Assembly (NCBI RefSeq): GCF_002847285.1
Contig: NZ_CP025407.1
Coordinates: forward strand, 2,110,501 to 2,174,500
Direction of reading: 5' to 3'
Length of the DNA stretch: 64,000 nucleotides
Source: Streptomyces sp. CMB-StM0423
GTDB taxonomy: Bacteria > Actinomycetota > Actinomycetes > Streptomycetales > Streptomycetaceae
Shown here in pieces: positions 51,732-59,847 of this stretch. The translations under genes were made by a program, and so were the position numbers. The number at the start of each line of letters is the position of its first letter. Position 1 is the stretch's first letter. The notes beneath the pieces were generated by a model. That model was given only the letters and a program-made list of their open reading frames with translations. It made no database searches and was not told the origin of the DNA.

Positions 51732-53708
51732 ATGCCTGCAGCCGCCATACACACCGAAGAGCCCGAGCCCGCCGACTCCCCGACCGCCGCCGCTACCGGC
51801 CCCGGCCTCGGAGGACCGCCGGGGGGTGGCGAGGGGGACCGCTCCGCGGTGCGCTCGCTGCTGCGCCTGTGGCCGTATGTCCGCCCGGTGCGGGTGCGGC
51901 TGTTCTCGGCGGCCGGGGTGGCGATCGTCGCGTCCTGTATCGGGCTCGTGATCCCCCTGGTGCTCAAGTGGCTCGTGGACGGCCCGGTGGCCGACCGCGA
52001 CTCGGCGGGCGTGTGGCTGGGCGGCCTGCTGATCCTGGCGCTCGGCATCGCGGAGGCGGCGCTGTTCGGCTTCCGCCGCTGGCTGGTGGCGCGCCCGCTG
52101 GCCGGGGTGGAGGCGGCGATGCGGGCCGGCCTGTACCGGCACCTGCAGCGGCTGCCGGTCTCCTTCCACGACCGCTGGGCCTCCGGCCAACTGCTCTCCC
52201 GCGGCACGACGGACCTCCAGCTCATCCGGATGTTCCTGGCCTTCCCGCTGACGTTCCTGGTCGTCAACGGCACGACCATCGCGGTCGGCTGCACGGTCCT
52301 GCTGGTGCAGGAGTGGACGCTCGGGCTGGTGCTGCTGGCGCCGGTGATCCCGCTGGTGGCGCTCTGCTCGGCGTTCGAGCGGCGCTTCTTCGGCGCCGCC
52401 CGCCGGGCGCAGGACCAGGTCGGCGACCTGACGACGGTGGTCGAGGAGGCGGTGCTCGGCATCCGCATCGTCAAGGGCTTCGGCCGGCACCGCAGTCAGG
52501 CGCAGGCGTTCCGCCGGCTGACCCACGAGCTGCGCGGCACGGAGCTGCACAAGGCGCGGCTGCTGGCCGGGATCTGGGCGCTGATCATGACGCTGCCGGA
52601 GCTGGCGATCGGCGCGGCGCTGGTGCTGGGCACGATGCAGGTCGCGGACGGCGACCTGTCGGCGGGGACGCTGGTGGCGTTCCTGTCGACGGCGATGGCG
52701 CTGCGCTGGCCGGTGGAGTCGATCGGGTTCCTGCTGGCGATGTGCAACGAGGCGGCGACCGCGGCGGACCGCTACTTCGAGGTACTGGACGAGCCGGAGG
52801 CGGACGCGTCGGACCGCAAGACCGCCGCGGCACCCGCCGACCCGTCGGCCCCCGCCGCCCCCTCTGCCTCCGCCGCCACCGCCGTGCCCGCGCAGCGCAC
52901 CGGGCCCCCGCCGGAAGCCGCGGACGGCATCCGCTTCAGCGGGGTCGTCTTCCGCCACCCCGACGCCGGCCCTGACACCGCGCCCGTACTCGACGGCGTC
53001 GACCTGCACGTGCGCTCCGGCGAGACCCTCGCCCTCGTCGGCGCCACCGGCTGCGGCAAGACGACCCTCACGGCGCTCGTCCCGCGGCTGTACGAACCGA
53101 CCGCCGGCCTCATCAGCCTCGACGGCCGCGACATCACCGCCCTCCCCCGCAGCGAGCTGCGCGCGCTGGTCGCCGTCGCGTTCGAGGAGCCGACGCTCTT
53201 CTCCGCGACCGCGGGCGAGAACGTGCTCATGGGCTCGTACGACGCAGAAGAGCACGACCTGCTGCGGGCGTTGGACATCGCGCAGGCCGACTTCGTGCAC
53301 CGGCTGCCGGACGGCCACCGCACGGAAGTCGGCGAGCAGGGGCTCAGCCTCTCCGGCGGCCAGCGGCAGCGCCTCGCGCTGGCGCGGGCGATCGTCGGCC
53401 GGCCGCGCTTCCTGGTGCTCGACGACCCGCTGTCGGCGCTCGACGTGCACACCGAGGCGCTGGTCGAGGCCGCGCTGCGGCGGGTGCTGGCGACGACCAC
53501 GGCGCTGGTGGTCGCGCACCGGCCGTCGACGGTGCTGCTCGCCGACCGGGTGGCGCTGCTGTCCGGCGGCCGGATCGCGGCGGTCGGCACGCACGACGAA
53601 CTGCTGCACGGCAGCACGGAGTACCGCGCGCTGATGGCGGGCGTACCGGAGGAGCGGACGGACGGCGCGGCCGGGGCCGCGCACGGCGACGAGGGGGAGC
53701 AGCGATGA
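51732..53708 (+). CDS. ABC exporter half-transporter, subunit 1 (degenerate-site NBD)
   Basis: 658 residues. An N-tail of ~40 residues precedes a six-helix exporter domain (about 45-350), a Pro/Ala linker, and an NBD (about 395-625): Walker A GATGCGKTT (about 437-445), signature LSGGQRQRLALARA (about 538), Walker B FLVLDDPLSALD, where the catalytic Glu is replaced by Asp. With the partner's altered signature this builds one degenerate and one active ATP site. ATG 51732 follows TAGGCT by 8 nt. The stop overlaps the partner's ATG by 4 bp. Confidence 0.92.
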   Translation: MPAAAIHTEEPEPADSPTAAATGPGLGGPPGGGEGDRSAVRSLLRLWPYVRPVRVRLFSAAGVAIVASCIGLVIPLVLKWLVDGPVADRDSAGVWLGGLLILALGIAEAALFGFRRWLVARPLAGVEAAMRAGLYRHLQRLPVSFHDRWASGQLLSRGTTDLQLIRMFLAFPLTFLVVNGTTIAVGCTVLLVQEWTLGLVLLAPVIPLVALCSAFERRFFGAARRAQDQVGDLTTVVEEAVLGIRIVKGFGRHRSQAQAFRRLTHELRGTELHKARLLAGIWALIMTLPELAIGAALVLGTMQVADGDLSAGTLVAFLSTAMALRWPVESIGFLLAMCNEAATAADRYFEVLDEPEADASDRKTAAAPADPSAPAAPSASAATAVPAQRTGPPPEAADGIRFSGVVFRHPDAGPDTAPVLDGVDLHVRSGETLALVGATGCGKTTLTALVPRLYEPTAGLISLDGRDITALPRSELRALVAVAFEEPTLFSATAGENVLMGSYDAEEHDLLRALDIAQADFVHRLPDGHRTEVGEQGLSLSGGQRQRLALARAIVGRPRFLVLDDPLSALDVHTEALVEAALRRVLATTTALVVAHRPSTVLLADRVALLSGGRIAAVGTHDELLHGSTEYRALMAGVPEERTDGAAGAAHGDEGEQR

Positions 53709-55561
53709 CGGCGACGGTCACCGAGAGACCCGGCGGCGAGGAGCCGGACGACGACCGCCCGCGCCCGCGGACCGACCCGTTCGACCAGGACCTGCTGCCC
53801 GCGCCCGAGGGCGCGTCCCGCACGCTGCTGGGCTCGCTGCTCGCGCCGCACCGCCGCCGGGTGGCCGCCGCGACCGTGCTGATCCTGCTGCAGCAGGCCG
53901 CGGTGCAAGCAGGTCCGCTGCTGGTCGCGTACGCCATCGACCACGCCGTGCCCGCGCTGCGGCGCGACGACCACGGCCCGCTGATCGCCGTCGGCATCGC
54001 GTACGCGGTCTGCGCGCTGGCCTCCGGGCTGCTCCAGCACACCTTCGTGCGGGCCGCCGCGCGCATCAACCAGGACGTGCTGCTCGACCTGCGCGGCCGC
54101 ATCTTCCGGCACGCGCAGGTCCTCGACGTCGACTTCCACGACCGCTACACCTCAGGACGGCTCATCTCCCGCTCCACCAGCGACGTGGAGTCGCTGCGCG
54201 AGCTGCTGAGCGAGGGGCTGCAGGAGCTGATCGTCGTCGTGCTCCAGGTCGTGTACATCTCCGCGCTGCTGCTCTGGCTGGACCTGGGTCTCGGCGGGGC
54301 GGCGCTGCTGTCGTTCGTGCCGCTGTACTTGCTGATCCGCAACTTCCAGCGGCGTTCGATCAAGATCTACACCAAGCGGTCGACGGCGATCGCTCAGGTG
54401 ATCGTGAAGTTCGTCGAAACGATGAACGGCATCCGGCCCGTCCAGGCGTTCCGCCGGGAGCGCGCGAACGACGAGGACTTCGACCGGCTCAACGGGCACC
54501 ACGAGCGGGTCAACGGCGACTCCATCCTGGAGATGGCCCGTTACGTGGTCTCCTCCCGGCTGACCGCGAACGCCTTCGTGGCGGCGATCGTGCTGTGGGG
54601 CGCGTACCGGGTGGCGGAGGACGACCTCGCGCTGGGGGTGCTGGCCGCTTCTGTGCTGTATCTGCGGCGGCTGTACGACCCGATCGACCGGCTGGGGATG
54701 TTCCTCAACTCCTACCAGTCGGCGGCGGCGTCGCTGCAGAAGATCGCCGGGCTGCTGGCGCAGCGGCCCGGGGTGGCGGAGCCGGCGGAGCCGCGGCCGC
54801 TGCCGGCGCGGCAGGAGGGACTGCCGGGCCGGGAGGTGCGCTTCGAGGGGGTCGGCTTCTCGTACCGTACGGGCGGCGAGGTGCTGCCCCGCTTCGACCT
54901 GACGGTGCCGGCCGGGCAGACGGTCGCGGTCGTCGGCTCGACGGGGGCGGGGAAGTCGACGCTGGCCAAGCTGCTGGCACGGTTCTACGACCCGAGCGCG
55001 GGCCGGGTGCTGCTGGACGGGGTGGACCTGCGGGAGATCGCGAACGCGGAGCTGCGGCGCGGGGTGGTGATGGTCACGCAGGAGGCGTTCCTGTTCTCGG
55101 GCACGGTGGCGGAGAACATCGCGATCGGCCGCCCGGACGCGACCCGCGAGGAGATCGAGGGGGCGGCAAAGGCGCTGGGCGCCCACAAGTTCATCACGGC
55201 GCTCCCGGACGGCTACGACACGGACGTACGCAAACGGGGCGGCCGCATCTCGGCGGGCCAGCGCCAGTTGGTCGCGTTCGCCCGCGCGCTGCTGGCGGAC
55301 CCGGCGGTGGTGATCCTGGACGAGGCGACGTCGTCGCTGGACATCCCGGGCGAACAGGCGGTGCAGGAGGCGATGCACACGGTCCTGCACGGCCGCACGG
55401 CGGTGGTCATCGCGCACCGCCTGTCGACGGTGGAGATCGCGGACCGGGTCCTGGTGATGTCCCAGGGCCGCATAGTGGAAGACGGCCCCCCGGCCACCCT
55501 GATAGCCGACCGCGGCCGCTTCGCAGCCCTGCACCGGGCCTGGCAGGACAGCACGCTTTGA
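53705..55561 (+). CDS. ABC exporter half-transporter, subunit 2
   Basis: 618 residues: a charged N-tail (about 40), a six-helix TMD (about 50-345) and an NBD (about 370-600). Walker A is GSTGAGKST (about 411-419), Walker B VVILDEATSSLD with a proper Glu. The signature reads ISAGQRQLVAFARALL, a departure from LSGGQ. It complements subunit 1, whose signature is canonical but whose Walker B Glu is Asp. This fits a heterodimeric exporter of the TmrAB/BmrCD kind, often multidrug or lipid-linked. Substrate unknown. Confidence 0.92.
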   Translation: MTATVTERPGGEEPDDDRPRPRTDPFDQDLLPAPEGASRTLLGSLLAPHRRRVAAATVLILLQQAAVQAGPLLVAYAIDHAVPALRRDDHGPLIAVGIAYAVCALASGLLQHTFVRAAARINQDVLLDLRGRIFRHAQVLDVDFHDRYTSGRLISRSTSDVESLRELLSEGLQELIVVVLQVVYISALLLWLDLGLGGAALLSFVPLYLLIRNFQRRSIKIYTKRSTAIAQVIVKFVETMNGIRPVQAFRRERANDEDFDRLNGHHERVNGDSILEMARYVVSSRLTANAFVAAIVLWGAYRVAEDDLALGVLAASVLYLRRLYDPIDRLGMFLNSYQSAAASLQKIAGLLAQRPGVAEPAEPRPLPARQEGLPGREVRFEGVGFSYRTGGEVLPRFDLTVPAGQTVAVVGSTGAGKSTLAKLLARFYDPSAGRVLLDGVDLREIANAELRRGVVMVTQEAFLFSGTVAENIAIGRPDATREEIEGAAKALGAHKFITALPDGYDTDVRKRGGRISAGQRQLVAFARALLADPAVVILDEATSSLDIPGEQAVQEAMHTVLHGRTAVVIAHRLSTVEIADRVLVMSQGRIVEDGPPATLIADRGRFAALHRAWQDSTL

Positions 55562-56102
55562 CCCTCCGGCGGGGTGGGCGGATTCGGCGGGCGCCCTGAG
55601 CTGGAGCCCGCGCAGCCAGGGCGGGGCAGTGCGCCGGGCCGGACGGGTGCGAACGGGATGCGTGGTCCGTCGACCTCGCGGTAGAGCAGCGGGCGTACGA
55701 AACCGATCACGCCCGCAGGTTGACGCCCGCGGGACCGGCGGCCATCAGGCGCGGCCGGTGCGGCGGCAGAGGGCCAACGGGGCGGACGGGGTGTGCGGTT
55801 CGGTTGGCGGGGTCGGTGGGGATGCACAGCGTGTCTAGTCTGGCACGCTCCGTGACCGGAATGCTATTGTTCGTTTCGGCTTTCACGCCATGAAAGTTGG
55901 CGATTTCCGCTCCGGTAACCGCAGCTCAGCACACGCGTCACTGGACTGGACCATAAAGGGTGGCGGTCCCCCCTTCGCAGGCAGGTGTTCCTGTGCGTCA
56001 CTTTTGTCGTGTACGCATCAGAATTCCGGTCTGTGCGTACAAGCAGCACCCAGCACCGCCTCTCCCCACCCCCACAGAGCACACGAGTGCCAGGAGGCCG
56101 CG
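55562..56102. other. Intergenic region and long leader of the GH25 lysozyme gene
   Basis: 541 bp. The left half (to ~55830) has a minus-strand frame with a product segment GVIGFVRPLLYREVDGPRIP that could be decayed coding sequence; I cannot name it. The right half is AT-richer and probably regulatory. It has an inverted repeat CTTTCA-CGCCA-TGAAAG (55880-55896), and GGACC (55954-55958)/GGTCC overlapping AAGGG/CCCTT, two stems that exclude each other. CTGTGCGT occurs twice (about 55990 and 56031). Confidence 0.4.
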
Positions 56103-57005
56103 ATGCACCTGCACAAATCACTCACCCACCGCCTCTTCTCCCGCCGCGCCGGCCGCACCCGCGCCGGCGCCGCCGTCGTCCTGGGCGCATCCCTCGCCCT
56201 GGTCGCGGGGCTCACCGCCCCGTCGGCCGCGTCCTCACCCGCCGCCGACAGCGACGCCAAGAAGAAGAACCCCGTGCCCCTGGGCCACGCCTACATGGGC
56301 ATGGGCGTGACCGCGGACCAGTCGTCTCCCGACGTCAGCCCGATGGACCACACCACCGGTGTGCAGGGGATCGACGTCTCCCACTGGCAGGGCAGCATCA
56401 ACTGGACGTCGGTGCGCAACGCCGGCATCCAGTTCGCCTGGATGAAGGCGACCGAGGGCACCACCTACAAGGACCCCTCGTTCAACACCAACTACCCGGC
56501 CGCCTACCGCGCCGGCGTCATCCGCGGCGCGTACCACTTCGCCCGGCCGAACTCCTCCAGCGGCGCGGCCCAGGCCAACTTCTTCGCCTCCAACGGCGGC
56601 GCCTGGTCCCGCGACAACCTCACCCTCCCCGGCGTGCTGGACATCGAGAACAACCCGTCGGGCGCCGCCTGCTACGGGCTCTCCCAGACCGCGATGCGCA
56701 ACTGGATCCTCGACTTCTACAACACGTACAAGGCGCGGACGAGCCGTGACGTCGTCATCTACACCAGCCCGAGCTGGTGGAACAGTTGCACCGGCGGCTG
56801 GAACGGCATGGCCTCGCGCAGCCCGCTGTGGGTGGCGAACTGGACCTCTGCGCACAGCCCGTCGATCCCGAACGGCTTCCCCTTCTACACGGTGTGGCAG
56901 TACACCAGCACCGGGCGGGTCGCCGGCATCTCCGGCAACGTCGACCGCGACAAGTTCAACGGCACCCGCGCCCGGCTGCTGGCGCTGGCCAACAACACCG
57001 CGTAA
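56103..57005 (+). CDS. Secreted GH25 lysozyme (N,O-diacetylmuramidase type)
   Basis: 300 residues. A long basic signal peptide (cleavage near ASSPAAD, about residue 41) and a short Lys-rich linker precede a GH25 barrel (about 85-295). Family motifs: GIDVSHWQGSINW (catalytic Asp), WMKATEGTTYKD, GAYHFARP, LDIENNPSG (catalytic Glu) and FYTVWQYTSTGRVAGISGNVDRD near the end. It resembles cellosyl-type Streptomyces muramidases. No wall-binding repeats. AGGAGG lies 5 nt before ATG 56103. A strong terminator follows. Confidence 0.95.
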   Translation: MHLHKSLTHRLFSRRAGRTRAGAAVVLGASLALVAGLTAPSAASSPAADSDAKKKNPVPLGHAYMGMGVTADQSSPDVSPMDHTTGVQGIDVSHWQGSINWTSVRNAGIQFAWMKATEGTTYKDPSFNTNYPAAYRAGVIRGAYHFARPNSSSGAAQANFFASNGGAWSRDNLTLPGVLDIENNPSGAACYGLSQTAMRNWILDFYNTYKARTSRDVVIYTSPSWWNSCTGGWNGMASRSPLWVANWTSAHSPSIPNGFPFYTVWQYTSTGRVAGISGNVDRDKFNGTRARLLALANNTA

Positions 57006-57024
57006 CCCGGGGACATCATGCGAC

Positions 57025-57057
57025 GAAGGGGCCGGCCGGGCTACGGCCGGCCCCTTC
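57025..57057 (+). terminator. Terminator of the GH25 gene
   Basis: GAAGGGGCCGGCCG (57025-57038) pairs perfectly with 57044-57057, loop GGCTA. Confidence 0.85.
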
Positions 57058-57080
57058 CGCACAGGCCCTTGCGCCCGGGG

Positions 57081-57109
57081 GTCACAGAAGATGAAAGTTG
57101 CTCTACTCT
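57081..57109 (+). promoter_or_regulatory. Promoter of the beta-helix/cupredoxin operon
   Basis: GTCACA (57081-57086), 17-nt spacer, TACTCT (57104-57109), then 6 nt to ATG 57116 with no ribosome binding site: leaderless. The spacer holds ATGAAAGTTG (57091-57100), the same 10-mer found at 55890-55899 upstream of the lysozyme gene. Confidence 0.6.
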
Positions 57110-57115
57110 TCCGTC

Positions 57116-59362
57116 ATGTCGTGGACGCGTAAGGTCCGAACGGCCCTTCTCCCACTCGTCGCGCTGGGCGCGCTGCTCCTCACCACCGCCCCGGCCGCCG
57201 CGCACGAGGAGCGCCCCGTCGAGTTCCCCGACGGCACCGGCAGCGTGCCGGCGTACCGCGACGAGGAGCCAGACCTGCTGGTCTGCAAACCGGACCGGGC
57301 GGACTTCGAGGCCCGCATCGCGGACTTCCCCGCCGCGCTGCGCGAGCGCAACCTCCGGCTGTACGAGCGCTGCCGCGACCGCGGTTACGAGCATCTGCAG
57401 GAGGCCGTCGACGCCGTCGACGCGCCCGGTATGACCATCGCCATACTGCCGGGCGTCTATCTGGAGGAGCCCAGCCGGCCGAAGCCCACCGGGTCCTGCG
57501 CCCGGCTGAAGGCGCCGCGGTCCGACCTCGGGTACCAGATCCTGTCGTACGCGCAGCAGGAGCGCTGCCCGCACAACCAGAACCTCGTCGCCATCATGGG
57601 CAAGCGGGACCTGCAGATCGAGGGCACCGGCGCCGACCGCGGCGACGTCGTCATCGACGGCCAGTACCGCAAGCTCAACGTCATCCGCGCGGACTCGGCC
57701 GACGGCGTCTACTTCCGCAACTTCACCGCCCAGCGCTCCACCTTCAACTCGCTGTACGTGCTGGCCGCCGACGGCTTCGTCATCGACGACGTGCTCACCC
57801 GGTGGAACGACGAGTACGGCTTCCTGACCTTCGCCTCCGACCACGGCCTGTACCGCGACTGCGAGTCGTACGGCAACGGCGACTCCGGCATCTACCCGGG
57901 CAGCGCCTCCGACATCAACGACGGCCGCGGCTACGACGTCCCCCGCTACGCCATCGAGATCACCGGCTGCCGCAGCCACCACAACATGGTCGGCTACTCC
58001 GGCACCGCGGGCGATTCGGTCTGGGTGCACGACAACGAGTTCGACCACAACATGGGCGGCGCCTCCATGGACAGCGCCTTCCCCGGCCACCCCGGACTGC
58101 CGCAGAACCACGCGAAGTTCGAGCGGAACCTCATCCACGACAACAACCAGAACTACTACCCGTACGTCGCCGACGGCACCTGCGCCAAACCGCCCGCGGA
58201 GCGCGGCTACGAGCAGGGCGTCGTCTGCCCGCAGATATCCATGCCGCCCGGGACCGGCATCATCACCGCGGGCGGCAACTGGAACATCTATCAGGACAAC
58301 TGGATCTACGGGCACCAGCGCGCGGCGTTCTACCTCAACGCCGTGCCCGCGTTCATCCGCGGCGAGGGATCCCTCGGCAAGCAGCTCGACACCTCGCACC
58401 ACAACCGCTACGCCGGCAACCACCTCGGCGTCGACCGCGCGGGCAACGAGCGGCCCAACAAGACGGACGTGTGGTGGGACGGGCAGGGCGAGGGCAACTG
58501 CTGGCAGGGCGACGCGGGGGCGAGCAACCCGCGCACGCTGCCGGAGTGCGGCTCGCGCCCCGGCGACGTCTCGGGCGGTTCCGACCGGATCGTGGGCGAG
58601 CCGGTGAAGCTGGCGCAGTTGCTGGTGTGCGCGGAGTACGACGTGCAGGCGCGGAAGCTGCCCGCGGGGTGCGACTGGTACGGGGCGCGGGGCATCGAGC
58701 GGATCGAGGTGCAGATCGCGCTGGCCGTGGCGGTGCTGCTGGGGCTGGTCGGCGGGGTGCTGTGGTGGCGGCTGCTGCGACGGGACGCGGTGGCCGGGGG
58801 CGCCGCGGTGGCGGGGGCGGCGGGGCTGGTGCTCGACGTGGTGGGGGCGGCGGGTTCGTACGCGCACACCTGGGTGCCGGTCGTCGCGCTGGTCCTGATG
58901 GGCGCGTGGTGGACGGCGACCGGCCTGCGCCTGCGGGCCCGGCCGGCGGGCGGACGGCCCGGGTTCACGGGGGTGACGGTGGCGATGGGCGTACTGACGC
59001 TGCTGGACGCCTTCGACAAGTCGGTGCTGCTGATCCCGTGGATACCGCTGAGCCCGGCGTGGCTGCGGACGCTGCTGGGGCTGGTGTGGGTGATCTGGAC
59101 GGTGATAGCGGTGGCCAGGCGCGTACCCGCGCCGGACCCGGCGGCCGGCTCGGCGGCGGAAGCATCGGCGGAACCGCCGGCGGGCCCGGGACCGGAGCGC
59201 GCGAAGGAGCCCGCGGCGGACCCGCATGCGGATCCCGCGACGGGCCCGGCAGCGGGCAGCGCGACGGACCCCGCGGCGGACCCGAAGCCGGGCCGCCCGG
59301 CCGCCGGTCCCCCGCCCCGGCCGGGGCGCGCCGGCCCGGCGCCGGAGGCCGGCCTCGCATGA
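57116..59362 (+). CDS. Membrane-anchored right-handed beta-helix protein
   Basis: 748 residues. Signal peptide (MSWTRKVRTALLPLVALG, cleavage near AAAHEE), then an extracytoplasmic beta-helix domain (about 85-470) with repeated turns such as VIDDVLTRWNDEYGF, YRDCESYGNGDSGIYPGS, HHNMVGYSGTAGDSVWVHDNEFDHN and ENP-type Asn ladders; eleven or so cysteines could form disulfides. Four to five membrane helices follow (about 540-660) and then a ~75-residue degenerate Ala/Pro/Asp repeat tail. It resembles NosD-like helices in fold only. The stop overlaps the cupredoxin gene by 4 bp. Confidence 0.85.
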   Translation: MSWTRKVRTALLPLVALGALLLTTAPAAAHEERPVEFPDGTGSVPAYRDEEPDLLVCKPDRADFEARIADFPAALRERNLRLYERCRDRGYEHLQEAVDAVDAPGMTIAILPGVYLEEPSRPKPTGSCARLKAPRSDLGYQILSYAQQERCPHNQNLVAIMGKRDLQIEGTGADRGDVVIDGQYRKLNVIRADSADGVYFRNFTAQRSTFNSLYVLAADGFVIDDVLTRWNDEYGFLTFASDHGLYRDCESYGNGDSGIYPGSASDINDGRGYDVPRYAIEITGCRSHHNMVGYSGTAGDSVWVHDNEFDHNMGGASMDSAFPGHPGLPQNHAKFERNLIHDNNQNYYPYVADGTCAKPPAERGYEQGVVCPQISMPPGTGIITAGGNWNIYQDNWIYGHQRAAFYLNAVPAFIRGEGSLGKQLDTSHHNRYAGNHLGVDRAGNERPNKTDVWWDGQGEGNCWQGDAGASNPRTLPECGSRPGDVSGGSDRIVGEPVKLAQLLVCAEYDVQARKLPAGCDWYGARGIERIEVQIALAVAVLLGLVGGVLWWRLLRRDAVAGGAAVAGAAGLVLDVVGAAGSYAHTWVPVVALVLMGAWWTATGLRLRARPAGGRPGFTGVTVAMGVLTLLDAFDKSVLLIPWIPLSPAWLRTLLGLVWVIWTVIAVARRVPAPDPAAGSAAEASAEPPAGPGPERAKEPAADPHADPATGPAAGSATDPAADPKPGRPAAGPPPRPGRAGPAPEAGLA

Positions 59363-59847
59363 GCCGCCGCACTCCCGCCCCCGCGCCCGCCCCCGCCGCC
59401 CGCCTCGCTCTCCTCGGCCTCCTCGCCGCCGTGCTCCTGGCGCTCGCCGGTGCCGGCTGCTCGCGCGGCGACACCCACCACCAGCCCGGCACCGGCCACG
59501 AGGTCGCCACCGGATCCGTACCGCCCGCCACCGACGTGCCCGACCGCGGCGCCAACGGCTCGGACGCGGGCGCCGGTACGGGCACCGGCACCGTCGTCGA
59601 GATCGCCGTACGGGACGGCAAGGTCGTCCCCGCGCCCGGACGCGTCGAGGTGGGGCTCGGCGAGCGCGTGACCCTCCTCGTCACCGGCGACACCGACGAC
59701 GAACTCCACGTCCACGGCTACGACAGGACCCTGGAACTGCTCGCCGGCGAGCCCGCCGAGCTGGCGTTCACCGCTGACCGCGCCGGGGTGTTCGACGTCG
59801 AGACGCACGACTCCGGTCTCGTCCTCACCCAGCTCATGGTGCGCTGA
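59359..59847 (+). CDS. Cupredoxin-like lipoprotein
   Basis: 162 residues. Signal peptide with lipobox LAGAGC (Cys near 34), a His/Gly/Asp linker containing THHQPGTGH, and a cupredoxin-like beta-sandwich (about 80-162): VVEIAVRDGKVVPAPGRVEVGLGERVTL, DDELHVHGYD and FDVETHDSGLVLTQLMV. HVHGYD and ETHDSG supply His residues, but the usual Cys-Met copper ligands are absent, so a type-1 copper site is doubtful. Start ATGA overlaps the upstream stop; its own stop shares one base with the next start (TGATG). Confidence 0.85.
   Translation: MSRRTPAPAPAPAARLALLGLLAAVLLALAGAGCSRGDTHHQPGTGHEVATGSVPPATDVPDRGANGSDAGAGTGTGTVVEIAVRDGKVVPAPGRVEVGLGERVTLLVTGDTDDELHVHGYDRTLELLAGEPAELAFTADRAGVFDVETHDSGLVLTQLMVR

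Noticed and set aside
51811..51850. Third copy of the 47-bp mini-repeat near the start of the ABC exporter
   Set aside because: G-runs and C-runs are present but the order and the CCGGCTACG block do not match.
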